A stretch of 64,000 bases of DNA from Chelatococcus sp. HY11 (GTDB lineage: Bacteria; Pseudomonadota; Alphaproteobacteria; Rhizobiales; Beijerinckiaceae), in assembly GCF_018398335.1 (NCBI RefSeq), contig NZ_JAHBRX010000001.1, positions 868,001 to 932,000 of the forward strand. The letters are read 5' to 3'. Below the pieces are notes generated by a model, which did not search any database, had not been told where the DNA came from, and saw nothing but the letters and a program-made list of their open reading frames with translations. A program made the translations under genes and the position numbers. Of this stretch, positions 9,099 through 19,511 are shown piece by piece. The first letter of the stretch is position 1. Each line of letters opens with the position of its first letter.

Positions 9099-10766
9099 CT
9101 ACTGGTGCAGGTCGATCATCTCTTTGCGCGGCGCTGTGCGTGGCGGCCATTCCGGCGAGCGCTCGATCATGCGGTGAACTTTTGGCCGCTCCGGTCCGCT
9201 GTGCAACGCGCGCAGCCGTTCGCCCACGGCGGCATCGGCCTTCGTGATCCGCTGGTTGTGCCTGATGTAGTCGATCCAGGTAGGCGTCTGGTAGCTTTCC
9301 CACCAGATGTCGGGCTTCTCAAGGCTGCGCGTCAGCGTCCAGTAGCGGGCGCCGTCGCGGCGACGGATCCGGCGCCGCTCGGCCATGGCGCTCAGGAAAG
9401 CCGGCAAGTTCTCATCCTTGATGATGTATTCGATGATGATGACGATCGGCCCGCTTCGCGGCAGCAGATCGAGCGCGAGGTGCGGCTCCTTCCAGCTGTT
9501 GAGCGGGTCGAGGTTGAGGGCGGTCTGCTCTGGAAGACCGAGGCGTTTCAAGCCGAGTGCAGCACCGGCCAGCATAAGCGCCGATGCGATCATCAGCGCG
9601 GTCGCCGGCCCCGATTGCTGCGCGACCGCGCCCCAGACCCAGCTTCCGAGCGCCATGCCGCCAAAGCTCGCGGTCTGGTAGAGCGAGAGGGCCCGGCCCA
9701 CGACCCAGCGCGGCGTGGATAGCTGTACGGCGACGTTGAAGAGCGAGAAGGCGATGACCCAACTCGCGCCGCCGACGAGCAGCGCCGCGCCGGTGAGCCA
9801 GGCCTCCCGGCTCAGCGCGAGCGTGAAGGCGCACACGGCGAAGCCGGTGAAGGCGAGGCGGATGCGGATTTCCGCCGAGAGCGTCTGTCTCAGCCATTCC
9901 GCGATGAGCGCGCCGCCGACAGCACCCACACCAAAGGCCCCAAGGAAGATGCCGTAGAGAAGGGGGCCGCCGCCAACGATGTCACGCGCCACGAGTGGCA
10001 GCAGCGCGACGACCGAAATCACCGTGAAGCCGAAGACGCAGGAGCGCAGAAGGACCTTCTCGATGTTGGGCGACATCGCGACATAGCGCAGCCCGGCGGC
10101 GATGGCCGAGCCGATGGTCTCACGGGGCAGGGTGCTGGCGGGACGCTTGAGGTCCCAGCGCCAGAGCACCGCGATCAACGCGAGATAGCTCATGGCATTG
10201 ACAGTGAAGGCCGCGGCCGCGCCACCGAACGCGACGATGGCGCCGCCGATCGCCGGCCCCACGCTGCGGGTGAGGTTGAAGCCCATGCCATTGAGCGCGA
10301 CCGCGGCCGGAAGGTCTTCGCGCGGGACCATGTCACCGACCGATGCCTGCCACGATGGATTGTTGAGGGCGGTGCCGCATCCGATCAGGAAGGTGAACGT
10401 CAACAGCAGCCAAGGCGTGATCACCCCGAGATAGGTCGTGACGGCGAGGCCGACAGAGACCACCAGCATCGTGCTCTGGGCAACCAGCATGACGTCGCGG
10501 CGGTTGAAATTGTCGGCGATCGCGCCGGCCGCGATCGAGAACAGCATGATCGGCAAGGCCGCGGAGGCCTGCACAAGGGCGACCATGTCGGCAGAATCCG
10601 AAATGGTCGTCATCATCCAGGCGGCGCCGACGCCCTGAATCAGCGAGCCGAAGTTTGACGCGAGATTCGCGGTCCATATGGCACGGAACGTCTCATGCCT
10701 GAACGGCGCCAGCGGCGAAATTTTCTCGGTCAACGAATCAGTCTCGATTACAAAGACGGCACGCAT
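9099..10766 (-). CDS. EntS-type MFS exporter with C-terminal cytoplasmic domain
   Basis: Major-facilitator transporter of the MFS_3 (enterobactin-exporter-like) family, 555 residues. About twelve hydrophobic helices occupy residues 25-410, including an early FGSLIQGVGAAWMM block and the loop DNFNRRDVML. A soluble C-terminal part of roughly 130 residues (IIIEYIIKDENLPAFLSAM onward) resembles the alpha/beta tail seen in many members of this family in Rhizobiales. The substrate is unknown. Siderophore or drug export is possible from the family alone. It stands alone, converging on recO and diverging from parC. Confidence 0.82.
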   Translation of the reverse strand: MRAVFVIETDSLTEKISPLAPFRHETFRAIWTANLASNFGSLIQGVGAAWMMTTISDSADMVALVQASAALPIMLFSIAAGAIADNFNRRDVMLVAQSTMLVVSVGLAVTTYLGVITPWLLLTFTFLIGCGTALNNPSWQASVGDMVPREDLPAAVALNGMGFNLTRSVGPAIGGAIVAFGGAAAAFTVNAMSYLALIAVLWRWDLKRPASTLPRETIGSAIAAGLRYVAMSPNIEKVLLRSCVFGFTVISVVALLPLVARDIVGGGPLLYGIFLGAFGVGAVGGALIAEWLRQTLSAEIRIRLAFTGFAVCAFTLALSREAWLTGAALLVGGASWVIAFSLFNVAVQLSTPRWVVGRALSLYQTASFGGMALGSWVWGAVAQQSGPATALMIASALMLAGAALGLKRLGLPEQTALNLDPLNSWKEPHLALDLLPRSGPIVIIIEYIIKDENLPAFLSAMAERRRIRRRDGARYWTLTRSLEKPDIWWESYQTPTWIDYIRHNQRITKADAAVGERLRALHSGPERPKVHRMIERSPEWPPRTAPRKEMIDLHQ

Positions 10767-11114
10767 GCCGAAGTTGACTAATTAGAAAGCATCGAAGGCA
10801 GGGATACCAGTCCCGCGGTACGGAATCGTAAATTCTGCGGCCGGCCGTGCTGAATGAGTGACCTCGCGACCGGGAGGGCGAGGAGCGCTCGGCGGTGTGG
10901 CGGCGAAAAGCCGGGCCTGGTATCTGTTATGGACCGCTTGCGCCGCGGTTGTTTGTTCGCTACCTGTTCTCTCTTGCGGGAGCCTGTTGTCGCGCAACGC
11001 GTGTCGGGGCTTGGGATACACGTTATGGACCGACAATGCCTGGCGGTGGATAGCGTGTCGTGAGGGCAGAAAGTCGCCTTTCGCTTTCACGGTCCATGCT
11101 CTAAGGAGCGAACT
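10767..11114. other. Intergenic region, divergent MFS exporter / parC
   Basis: 348 bases between divergent genes. It must contain both promoters. I see no further gene, repeat or clear operator. AAGGAG at 11102-11107 is the parC ribosome site. Confidence 0.6.
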
Positions 11115-13361
11115 ATGGGAAAGCCAGTCGACCCGCCGGATCATGACGGCGTCGAAAGCGTCGGTTTGAAGGACGCGCTCGAGGAGCGCTACCTCGCCTA
11201 TGCCTTGTCCACGATCATGCACCGTGCCTTGCCCGATGCGCGCGACGGCTTGAAGCCGGTGCATCGTCGCATTTTGCACGGCATGCGGCTGCTCAGGCTT
11301 GAACCCGGCGCCGCCTTCAAGAAATCGGCCCGCGTCGTCGGTGACGTCATGGGTCAGTTCCACCCGCACGGCGATCAGGCCATCTATGATGCGCTGGTGC
11401 GGCTCGCGCAGGATTTCTCGCAGCGCTATCCGCTTGTCGACGGGCAGGGCAATTTCGGCAACATCGACGGGGATAGCGCGGCGGCGATGCGCTATACCGA
11501 GGCGCGCCTGACAGAAGTCGCACGGCTTCTCCTACAGGATATCGACGAGGATGCCGTCGATTTCCGCGACACCTACGATGAGGCCAACCGCGAGCCGGTC
11601 GTCTTGCCGGCGGCCTTTCCCAATCTCCTGGCGAATGGAAGCCAGGGCATCGCGGTGGGCATGGCGACCTCGATCCCGCCGCATAACGCAGCCGAGATCT
11701 GCGACGCGGCGCTCTATCTCATCGGCCACAAGGATGCGAGCTCCGACCAGTTGCTCACCTTCGTGCAGGGACCGGACCTGCCGACGGGCGGCATCATCAT
11801 CGATGACCGCGACAGCATCGCGGAGGCTTATCGCACGGGGCGCGGCTCGTTCCGTGTTCGCGCGCGCTGGCACCGTGAGGAGACCGGTCGCGGCGGCTGG
11901 ATTGCTGTCGTCACCGAGATCCCCTATGGCATCGCCAAGGCCCGGCTGATTGAGAAGATCGCCGAGCTCCTTCAGGAGAAGAAGCTGCCGCTTGTCGCCG
12001 ACGTGCGCGACGAGTCGGCGGAAGACATCCGCGTCGTCTTTGAGCCGCGCTCGCGCACCGTGGACGACACGCTGCTGATGGAATCGCTGTTCCGGCTCAC
12101 CGAACTCGATTCGCGCGTGTCCCTGAACATGAACGTGCTGACGAGCGGGCAGATCCCGAAGGTGCTTGGCCTCGCCGAGGTGCTGCGCGAGTGGCTGGAT
12201 CACCGCCGCGACGTCCTGCAGCGCCGCTCGCGCCATCGGCATGGTGTGATCGAGCGTCGCCTCGAGATCCTGAACGGCTTGCTGATCGTCTATCTGGACC
12301 TCGACCGGGTGATCAAGATCATCCGCGAGGAGGACGAGCCGAAGGCCGAACTGATCAAGGTCTTCACGCTGACCGATGTGCAGGCTGAAGCCATCCTCAA
12401 CACGCGCCTGCGCAGCCTGCGCCGGCTCGAGGAAATGGAACTGAAGCGTGAGCTGGAAAGCCTGACGGCCGAGAAGGCTGACATTGAGGCGCTGCTTGCG
12501 TCCGAGCCCACCCAGTGGAAGCGGGTGACGCAGGAAATCCGCGCGGTTCGCAAGACATTCGGTCCGGAGACGCCGCTGGGGCGTCGGCGAACCACCTTCG
12601 CTGCCCCACCGGCGGCCAGCGATATCGATCTCACCGAGGCGATGGTCGAGCGCGAGCCGATCACGGTCGTCATTTCCGAAAAGGGCTGGATTCGTGCCCT
12701 CAAGGGGCAGGTGTCGGATCTGTCCGGCCTTCAGTTCAAGGGGGACGATCGTCTCAAGCTGTCGCTCGCCACCGAGACGACCGCGAAGCTTCTCGTCTTC
12801 GCCACGAACGGCAAGGTCTTCACGCTCGATGCAGCGAAGCTGCCCGGCGGCCGTGGCTATGGCGACCCCATACGCCTGATGGTCGATCTCGACGACGGTG
12901 CGGATATCGTGACGGCAATCGCTTTCCTGCCGGACACGAAGCTCCTCGTCGCCTCGCACGAGGGCAGGGGGTTCATCGTCAAGAGCGAGGACCTGACCGG
13001 CACTACCCGCAAGGGCAAGCAACTCCTGAACGTCGATGCGTCGGGACGTCTTGCTCTGGTGGCACAGGCCGAGGGCAGCCACATCGCGGTCATCGGCGAG
13101 AATCGCAAGCTGCTCGTCTTCCCGGCGACGCAGGCGCCTGAGATGACGCGCGGTCGCGGCGTCCGCCTGCAGAAATATCGTGATGGCGGTCTTGCCGACG
13201 GCAAGGTGTTCAATCTCGCCGACGGTCTGACATGGAAGGACAGCTCAGGCCGCACCTGGACCGTGGGCGAGGCGGACCTGCGTGATTGGGTCGGTAACCG
13301 TGCCGAGGCCGGACGGCTGCCGCCAAAAGGCTTCCCCAAGAACAACCGGTTTGGAGATTAG
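11115..13361 (+). CDS. parC: DNA topoisomerase IV subunit A
   Basis: ATP-dependent type II topoisomerase subunit that decatenates daughter chromosomes together with ParE. The 748-residue product has the catalytic-tyrosine region [10 protein letters not shown] and the upstream helix motif [19 protein letters not shown]. The C-terminal beta-propeller is short and lacks a clear GyrA box, which favours ParC over GyrA. The ATG at 11115 is preceded by AAGGAG 7 bases upstream. It stands alone, and no clear terminator follows it. Confidence 0.93.
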   Translation: MGKPVDPPDHDGVESVGLKDALEERYLAYALSTIMHRALPDARDGLKPVHRRILHGMRLLRLEPGAAFKKSARVVGDVMGQFHPHGDQAIYDALVRLAQDFSQRYPLVDGQGNFGNIDGDSAAAMRYTEARLTEVARLLLQDIDEDAVDFRDTYDEANREPVVLPAAFPNLLANGSQGIAVGMATSIPPHNAAEICDAALYLIGHKDASSDQLLTFVQGPDLPTGGIIIDDRDSIAEAYRTGRGSFRVRARWHREETGRGGWIAVVTEIPYGIAKARLIEKIAELLQEKKLPLVADVRDESAEDIRVVFEPRSRTVDDTLLMESLFRLTELDSRVSLNMNVLTSGQIPKVLGLAEVLREWLDHRRDVLQRRSRHRHGVIERRLEILNGLLIVYLDLDRVIKIIREEDEPKAELIKVFTLTDVQAEAILNTRLRSLRRLEEMELKRELESLTAEKADIEALLASEPTQWKRVTQEIRAVRKTFGPETPLGRRRTTFAAPPAASDIDLTEAMVEREPITVVISEKGWIRALKGQVSDLSGLQFKGDDRLKLSLATETTAKLLVFATNGKVFTLDAAKLPGGRGYGDPIRLMVDLDDGADIVTAIAFLPDTKLLVASHEGRGFIVKSEDLTGTTRKGKQLLNVDASGRLALVAQAEGSHIAVIGENRKLLVFPATQAPEMTRGRGVRLQKYRDGGLADGKVFNLADGLTWKDSSGRTWTVGEADLRDWVGNRAEAGRLPPKGFPKNNRFGD

Positions 13362-14019
13362 GCGAGGGGGCCATTTTGCCGCCGAGCGCTCAGAATGCGA
13401 ACGGCGCCGACCGGGTGCCCTATGAAGCGTCTGGCGGTGAATAGTCGGACTGACCGACGAGGCCGGGTGTTTGCGGATGAGACCCGGCATCCGTCGTCGA
13501 GCATGGCGGCCGAACCGGCGACGAAGGCGAACTCTTTAGCCAGCAGATCGCCCAGCTTAAAAAATTCGAGCTGTCGGGGGCGTTATTCTGCCCGGCTTCC
13601 TGTTCCTCGTCCTGAAAATGCATGTGAAACATGAGGTTGCTCCTGAACGCATGCGGCGATGGGCGCCAAGTATTATATTTTTGATGGGAGGATCTCCCTG
13701 CTGTGGATATTTCTGTATCAGTGATGTTTTTTATTTCTCGATTTTCCTGATAAATTTGATTTATCTGATTTATATTCATGTTTTTATTTTCAAATCATCG
13801 GTATTTATCGATGTGTTAATGTGATTGCACTTATAGGATGCATTATTCAACTACCACAATCCCGAGATTTATATCAAATGTTTGAATTTCCGGGCAAAAT
13901 GCCTGGATTTTCCAGATCCGCTGAAGGCTGTCGGAGCGTCGCAAAGGCCGTTTGCTCGCGGATCGCGTCAGCCTTATTTTGCGTCAGCTGGTGATGACAC
14001 ATGGCGGACGCATCCACTC
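13362..14019. other. Intergenic region with AT-rich segment upstream of thiL
   Basis: 658 bases without a convincing gene. From about 13660 to 13880 the base composition drops sharply to AT-rich in contrast with both flanks. A perfect dyad GATAAAT-TTG-ATTTATC lies at 13749-13765. A short open frame at 13618-13824 has no recognisable features. The segment may be a rearrangement scar (see findings). Confidence 0.6.
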
Positions 14020-15030
14020 ATGAACGCAGTCGCATTCTCGGAAGACGAGCTTATCTCCCAATTCTTCGCGCCCCTGGCCGGGGCAGGGGGGCTCGGGCTC
14101 CGGGACGATGCGGCATGCTTCCCCGCGCCCGCAGGCGCGGACATCGTCGTGACGGTCGATGCGCTGGTCGCCGGCGTGCATTTCTTTGCGGACGACCCAG
14201 CGGGCGACATCGCCCGCAAGGCACTCCGCGTTAATCTCTCCGACCTTGCGGCGAAGGGCGCGGCACCGCTGGGCTTTCTGCTCACGCTCGCCATGCCGGC
14301 GCCTTGGCCGGATCAGCTCGTGCCGCCGACCGGTTGGCTAGGGGCTTTTGCGCAAGCGCTGGGTGAGGACGCTAAGGCCTATGGCTGTCCGCTCATCGGC
14401 GGAGATACGGTCAAGACACCGGGACCTCTCACGCTCTCGGTGACGGCTTTCGGGCGGGTTCCTGCCGGCGGGATGGTGGCGCGGACCGGGGCCCGCCCTG
14501 GAGATCTCATTGCGGTCACGGGCACGATCGGCGACGCTGCGCTCGGCTTGCGCTGTCGGCTCGACCCGGATGCTTCGTGGATCGCGATGCTTAAGCCGGT
14601 GTACCGGGAGCATCTGGCCCGGCGCTATCTGCTGCCTGAGCCGCGCAATGCGATCGCCGGTCTCCTCGGCGCCCATGGTCATGCGGGGATGGATGTGTCT
14701 GACGGCCTTGTCGGTGATCTCGAGAAGATGATGCGTGTATCCGGTGTGTCGGCGCGCGTGGCGCTCGACGCGGTCCCGCTGTCAGACGCGGCACGCCACG
14801 CGATCGCGGCTGAGCCTGCGCTGTTTGAGAGCGCGATGACCGGCGGGGACGACTACGAAGTCCTGTTGACGGCGACGCCGGCGGCAATGGAGCGTCTCAG
14901 GGCGGAGGCCGGCGCGGTCGGGGTCGCAATCTCTGTCATCGGAGAGGTGCTTTCAGGCACCGATGCCGTCACTTTCAGCCGCGGGGGAGCGCCCATGACC
15001 GTCTCGCGGCCTTCGTATAGCCATTTCTGA
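14020..15030 (+). CDS. thiL: Thiamine-monophosphate kinase
   Basis: Phosphorylates thiamine monophosphate to thiamine diphosphate, the last step of the cofactor pathway. The 336-residue PurM/AIR-synthase-like protein has GLRDDAACF near the N-terminus, the metal/ATP site [12 protein letters not shown], the [11 protein letters not shown] loop and [11 protein letters not shown]. The start at ATG 14020 ([16 protein letters not shown]) matches where relatives begin, while an upstream reading of 46 residues enters the AT-rich spacer. In relatives thiL usually follows nusB. Here nusB is about 23 kb away. hppA follows on the same strand, as it does in relatives. Confidence 0.92.
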   Translation: MNAVAFSEDELISQFFAPLAGAGGLGLRDDAACFPAPAGADIVVTVDALVAGVHFFADDPAGDIARKALRVNLSDLAAKGAAPLGFLLTLAMPAPWPDQLVPPTGWLGAFAQALGEDAKAYGCPLIGGDTVKTPGPLTLSVTAFGRVPAGGMVARTGARPGDLIAVTGTIGDAALGLRCRLDPDASWIAMLKPVYREHLARRYLLPEPRNAIAGLLGAHGHAGMDVSDGLVGDLEKMMRVSGVSARVALDAVPLSDAARHAIAAEPALFESAMTGGDDYEVLLTATPAAMERLRAEAGAVGVAISVIGEVLSGTDAVTFSRGGAPMTVSRPSYSHF

Positions 15031-15187
15031 GCCGATTTCGGGGTCTTGGGCGCAATGGCGTTTGCTTTGTTCCCGCAATTTTGATGCACTGGCTACCGCC
15101 AAAAAGGGCTGGGGGAATCCGACGTTCAGAATGCAGGATCGCACCGTCCGAGGGTGCGTAGACCCCCGTCGATCAAGGGACGGAAAC

Positions 15188-17311
15188 ATGACCGCATTGC
15201 TTATCATTATGCTGGCAGGCGCTCTATCCATCGTCTACGGCGTTTATACGATCCAGGTTGTCATGGCGGCGGATGCCGGCACAGCACGTATGCAGGAGAT
15301 CGCGGGAGCGATCAGGGAAGGGGCGCAGGCCTATTTGCGTCGCCAGTACAGCACCGTCGCGGTTGTTGGCGTGGTGCTTTTCATAGGGCTTGCATGGTTT
15401 CTGGGTATCGTCGTGGCCGTGGGCTTCGCGCTCGGTGCCGTCCTGTCGGCGGCCGCTGGCTTCATCGGCATGAATGTTTCCGTCCGCGCCAACGTTCGCA
15501 CCGCCCAGGCCGCGACGCATTCGCTGGCGGCCGGACTTGACCTCGCCTTCAAGTCCGGTGCCGTGACCGGCATGCTGGTCGCGGGCCTCGCCCTGCTCGG
15601 CGTCGTCGTGTACTACACCGCGCTTGTCATCTTCATGGGGCACGCGCCGGGCGACCGGCTGGTGATCGACGGCCTCGTCGCGCTTGGCTTCGGCGCCTCG
15701 CTCATCTCGATCTTCGCGCGCCTCGGCGGCGGCATCTTCACCAAGGGGGCGGACGTCGGCGGCGACCTCGTGGGCAAGGTCGAGGCGGGCATCCCGGAGG
15801 ATGACCCACGTAATCCCGCGACCATCGCAGACAATGTCGGCGATAATGTCGGCGATTGCGCCGGCATGGCGGCCGACCTGTTCGAGACCTATGCGGTGAC
15901 GGTGGTCGCGACGATGGTGCTCGGCTCGATCTTCTTCGCGGGAGGGCCGCTGCTCGAATCCGTACTGATCTATCCGCTGGCGATCTGCGCGGCCTGTATC
16001 GTCACGTCGATCATAGGCACGTATTTCGTGAAGCTCGGCGCCAACCAGTCGATCATGGGCGCGCTCTACAAGGGGTTCATTGGCGCTGGCGCACTGTCGA
16101 TCGTCGCCATCGCGCTGGTGACCTGGCTCGTGTTCGGCGGCTTCTCGACCGTCATGACGACGACGACGGGCGTCACCTTCACATCGGGGGCGCTTTTCAT
16201 CTGTGCCTGCGCGGGCCTCGTCGTCACGGCGCTGATCGTCATCGTGACGGAGTACTACACGGGTACGGGCTACCGGCCGGTGACCTCCATCGCCTCCGCC
16301 TCCGTGACCGGGCATGGCACCAATGTGATCCAGGGGCTTGCCGTCTCGCTTGAATCAACGGCCTTGCCGGCCCTGATCATCATCGCCGGCATCCTGGTGA
16401 CCTATGGCTTCGCTGGCCTGTTCGGCATCGCGATCGCCGTCACGGCCATGCTCGCGCTGGCGGGTGTCGTCGTCGCCCTCGACGCCTTCGGGCCGGTGAC
16501 GGACAACGCCGGTGGCATCGCCGAGATGGCCGGGCTGCCGAAGGAAGTGCGTGTGTCCACCGACGCGCTCGATGCGGTCGGTAATACGACCAAGGCGGTC
16601 ACGAAGGGCTATGCCATCGGCTCCGCCGGCCTCGGCGCGCTGGTGCTTTTCGCGGCCTACACCTCCGACCTCGCGCATTTCACCAGCAACAGCGCCAACT
16701 ATCCCTATTTTGCCGGTGTGACGGTCGATTTCTCGCTGTCAAATCCCTATGTCGTCGTCGGCCTCCTGTTCGGTGGCCTCCTGCCTTTCGTCTTCGCGGG
16801 GATGGGTATGACGGCCGTCGGCCGTGCCGCTGGTTCCGTTGTCGAGGAAGTGCGTCGGCAGTTCCGCGAACGGCCCGGCATCATGAAGGGGACCGATCGT
16901 CCCGATTATGGCCGGGCGGTCGACATGCTCACCAAGGCAGCCATCCGCGAGATGGTGATTCCATCATTGCTGCCGGTGCTGTCGCCGCTCGTCGCCTATG
17001 GCGTCATCTACGCCGTAGCCGGCAAGAGCAATGCATTCGCCGCGGTCGGCGCCATGCTGCTGGGTGTCATCATCACCGGTCTTTTTGTCGCAATCTCGAT
17101 GACCTCTGGCGGCGGGGCCTGGGACAACGCCAAGAAATATATCGAGGAAGGCCATCACGGCGGCAAGGGGTCGGACGCGCACAAGGCGGCGGTGACCGGT
17201 GATACGGTCGGTGATCCCTACAAGGATACCGCGGGTCCAGCCATCAACCCGATGATCAAGATCACCAATATCGTGGCCTTGCTCCTGCTCGCGGTGCTCG
17301 CGCATTTCTAA
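15188..17311 (+). CDS. hppA: Proton-translocating inorganic pyrophosphatase
   Basis: Membrane-bound pyrophosphatase that couples pyrophosphate hydrolysis to proton export. The 707-residue product has about 16 hydrophobic helices. The catalytic loop is [19 protein letters not shown] followed by [14 protein letters not shown]. The [10 protein letters not shown] motif carries lysine at the position that separates potassium-independent (Lys) from potassium-dependent (Ala) enzymes, so this one is predicted to be K+-independent. Start at ATG 15188, where the first membrane helix begins. It converges on bamE, with a shared hairpin terminator between them. Confidence 0.95.
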   Translation: MTALLIIMLAGALSIVYGVYTIQVVMAADAGTARMQEIAGAIREGAQAYLRRQYSTVAVVGVVLFIGLAWFLGIVVAVGFALGAVLSAAAGFIGMNVSVRANVRTAQAATHSLAAGLDLAFKSGAVTGMLVAGLALLGVVVYYTALVIFMGHAPGDRLVIDGLVALGFGASLISIFARLGGGIFTKGADVGGDLVGKVEAGIPEDDPRNPATIADNVGDNVGDCAGMAADLFETYAVTVVATMVLGSIFFAGGPLLESVLIYPLAICAACIVTSIIGTYFVKLGANQSIMGALYKGFIGAGALSIVAIALVTWLVFGGFSTVMTTTTGVTFTSGALFICACAGLVVTALIVIVTEYYTGTGYRPVTSIASASVTGHGTNVIQGLAVSLESTALPALIIIAGILVTYGFAGLFGIAIAVTAMLALAGVVVALDAFGPVTDNAGGIAEMAGLPKEVRVSTDALDAVGNTTKAVTKGYAIGSAGLGALVLFAAYTSDLAHFTSNSANYPYFAGVTVDFSLSNPYVVVGLLFGGLLPFVFAGMGMTAVGRAAGSVVEEVRRQFRERPGIMKGTDRPDYGRAVDMLTKAAIREMVIPSLLPVLSPLVAYGVIYAVAGKSNAFAAVGAMLLGVIITGLFVAISMTSGGGAWDNAKKYIEEGHHGGKGSDAHKAAVTGDTVGDPYKDTAGPAINPMIKITNIVALLLLAVLAHF

Positions 17312-17377
17312 TCATAAAAACGTTCGGCACGGCCCGGGTGAGGGCTGTGCCTTGCTGGAATTGCTGGAAAAATGTCG

Positions 17378-17410
17378 CAAAAAAAGGCCCCGCGAGCGCT
17401 CGCGGGGCCT
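17378..17410 (-). terminator. Intrinsic terminator between hppA and bamE
   Basis: A perfect 24-bp GC-rich palindrome at 17386-17409 (arms GGCCCCGCGAGC / GCTCGCGGGGCC). On the minus strand it is followed directly by a run of seven T (17379-17385 read in reverse), a textbook terminator for bamE. For hppA read from the other side there is no T-run, so termination there would be weaker. Confidence 0.85.
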
Positions 17411-17435
17411 CTTGCATAGACGAGGTTCCTGGACG

Positions 17436-17921
17436 TCAGGCGCCGAAGGGGTTGAAGCTGCCGCCACCCGCGCCCCGGAAGATCTGGCGGAGGAAGTTCT
17501 GCTCCTGACCGCTCGACGCGGTGGTGCGGGAAATGAAATCGAAAATCTGGCCGTCCTGGATGCCGTAGTTGGCGACGCGCTCGACCTTGAAGGCCGAATT
17601 GAAGTAGACGGCGATCACGCGCTGATCGACGATCGACGGCTCCATGAACTGGACCGTCCGTTTCAGCGTCTGGCTGATATAGTAGAAGGTCTTGTTGCCG
17701 ACGGTTGAAACGGTGGAGGGCGTTCCCAACTTGGCGAGGACCGTATCGACGCTTGTTCCCGGCCTGATCTCCGCCAACGCGCGCTCGTCCAACACATAGC
17801 CGCGGGTAATGGTTTCGCGGCCGGAGCAGGCGGCAAGGCCCGTGAGAAGAGTGGCGCCAAGCGCCAACGTCATCGAACGCCGTGAGAGAAGTCGAGTCTC
17901 GCGCAGTTTCATTCGGCCCAT
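17436..17921 (-). CDS. bamE: Outer membrane assembly lipoprotein BamE/OmlA
   Basis: Small lipoprotein of the BAM complex that inserts beta-barrel proteins in the outer membrane. The 161-residue product has a lipoprotein signal with lipobox LTGLAAC (cysteine near residue 33), then the SmpA/OmlA fold: RPGTSVDTVLAKLGTPST followed by KTFYYISQ. The gene sits between hppA and the ubiquinol-cytochrome c chaperone gene, a position conserved in the order. ATG 17921 or 17912 could be the start, as neither has a good ribosome site. Confidence 0.9.
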   Translation of the reverse strand: MGRMKLRETRLLSRRSMTLALGATLLTGLAACSGRETITRGYVLDERALAEIRPGTSVDTVLAKLGTPSTVSTVGNKTFYYISQTLKRTVQFMEPSIVDQRVIAVYFNSAFKVERVANYGIQDGQIFDFISRTTASSGQEQNFLRQIFRGAGGGSFNPFGA

Positions 17922-18038
17922 CCGTGTCGTTTCAATGCCGTCTTTGCAGCTATCATATTCTCGCTTGCACTAACGTAGCCCGATGCCGTAACCCGCGGTT
18001 ATGTCTTTGGCAAGGCGATGCGGAGGGCGTTGCCCGTC

Positions 18039-18575
18039 ATGATTCTCAAGTTATTTCGTTCCCGACCGCGTGATGATGCCGCGGCGTCGCTGTTCGAGCG
18101 CGTGAACGCTGCCGCTCGGGCGCCGCAACTTTACCGCGACGGTTGGATCGTGGATACCGTCGAAGGCCGATTTGAATCGCTTACCCTGCATGCGGTCTTG
18201 CTTCTTCGGCGCCTCAGGGGCATGCCCGAGCCGGCTCCCGATCTCGCGCAGGAATTTGTGGATCGTCTGTTCCTTGAAATCGAACGGGCTTTCCGAGAGA
18301 TCGGAATCGGCGATCTCGCCGTGCCGAAACGCATGAAAGCTTATGCCAAGGCCTTTTATGGGCGCGCGGCGAGCTACGACGAGGCGCTGGCGGAAGAGGA
18401 TGATACGGCCTTGCGCGCGGCGGTGGAGCGCAACATCGGCGTTACCGGCGGGGATGCGCAAGTTGAGCTGGCTGCTTATATCAGAGCCGCGGACAAGCAT
18501 CTGGCCGGTTTCGATTTTGACGCGCTTCTTGCATCGGCGTCGCTTTTTCCGGAACCGGGCGTGATACCGAGGTGA
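18039..18575 (+). CDS. Ubiquinol-cytochrome c chaperone family protein
   Basis: Member of the Cbp3/UQCC1-like family linked to cytochrome bc1 assembly. The 178-residue product starts MILKLFRSRPRD and contains the family blocks YRDGWIVDTVEGRFE, MKAYAKAFYGRAASYDEAL and LAAYIRAADKHLAGFD. ATG 18039 is preferred over ATG 18018 since relatives start here and CGGAGGG lies upstream of it. It is divergent from bamE and followed by the DUF177 gene. In bacteria the exact role is inferred from the mitochondrial relatives. Confidence 0.85.
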   Translation: MILKLFRSRPRDDAAASLFERVNAAARAPQLYRDGWIVDTVEGRFESLTLHAVLLLRRLRGMPEPAPDLAQEFVDRLFLEIERAFREIGIGDLAVPKRMKAYAKAFYGRAASYDEALAEEDDTALRAAVERNIGVTGGDAQVELAAYIRAADKHLAGFDFDALLASASLFPEPGVIPR

Positions 18576-18683
18576 TAGATCGATCGGGGCAGGGCTCCGG
18601 ATGCGAATCCTGATAGGAAAGGAGACTGATCACAGCAGTCGGCCGGGTGATTCGTCCTGCTCGCGGTGATCGAGGGAACTGCC

Positions 18684-19337
18684 ATGGCAGCACGAGAAGA
18701 CCATTTTTTGCATTGGCCTTGCGCCGTTGTGGATATCCCGCCGCAGGGCCTTGAAGTGGAGCGTAGCGCGACACCCGAGGAACGCGCGGCTCTGGCCGAA
18801 AGTTTCGGGCTGCCTGCGATCCATCGGCTTGATGCGAGTTTTCGCCTCTCCGGTACGCCGAAGCGCGTCAAGGTGAAGGGTGAGGTGCGGGCGCGGATCG
18901 AGCAGATCTGCGTCGTGACGTTGGAGCCGTTCGCCAGTGATGTGGTGGAACCGATCGAGGTGGACTTCGCGGCGGAGCCATCCAAACGCGCGCTCGAGGA
19001 GCGTCGGTTGGACGACTGGGACGGGGACGAGAGCCGTTCTCGCGGGGGACGGCGGGGAAGCGAGCCCGAAGGCCGCAGCGCGGAAATGCGGTTGTCGGAT
19101 GCGGATCCACCGGATGAAATCGTCGATGGCTCGATTGATCTCGGCCAATTGGCGGCCGAGTTTCTTGCCCTTGGGGTCGACCCTTATCCCCGCAAGCCCG
19201 GGGCGGTCTTCCAAACGGAGGACGAGGAGGGTGACGGCGCGTCTTCGCGAAGGGATGAACTGAGGGAGCAGGTTGACAAACCGTCGCCTTTTGCCGCGTT
19301 GTCACGGTTGAGAACAAAGTCCGAGGGGCAAAACTAG
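18684..19337 (+). CDS. YceD family (DUF177) protein
   Basis: DUF177 protein encoded just upstream of plsX, as in most bacteria. It is linked to large ribosomal subunit / 23S rRNA maturation in other species. In many lineages rpmF lies between this gene and plsX, but it is not here. The 217-residue product carries RLSGTPKRVKVKGEVRARIE and the core ICVVTLEPFASDVVEPIEVDF. An acidic middle section follows, then a conserved C-terminal block DGSIDLGQLAAEFLALGVDP. ATG 18684 has GAGGGA 6-7 bases upstream. An in-frame GTG at 18666 is less likely. Confidence 0.88.
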   Translation: MAAREDHFLHWPCAVVDIPPQGLEVERSATPEERAALAESFGLPAIHRLDASFRLSGTPKRVKVKGEVRARIEQICVVTLEPFASDVVEPIEVDFAAEPSKRALEERRLDDWDGDESRSRGGRRGSEPEGRSAEMRLSDADPPDEIVDGSIDLGQLAAEFLALGVDPYPRKPGAVFQTEDEEGDGASSRRDELREQVDKPSPFAALSRLRTKSEGQN

Positions 19338-19511
19338 CAGTCCTGCTTGCATTTTGGTCTGCGATCATCTCAGCTGATATCGTTAGGTTTTCCCGACTCC
19401 CACCATGACCGGCGCCTATTCAAAATACAGGTTGCGAGCCTATGACGAGGCGCTATTGTCCGCCGCGCGTCGACTGCGGCCCTCGGCGTTGCGGAGATCA
19501 ATATAGGCACC

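Noticed and set aside
11532-13082. 516-residue minus-strand open frame inside parC
   Set aside because: Antisense shadow of parC codon bias; composition is Arg/His/Asp-rich and unlike any protein family.
13618-13824. 68-residue hydrophobic frame in the AT-rich spacer
   Set aside because: Hydrophobicity follows from the AT-rich composition; no ribosome site and no conserved motif.
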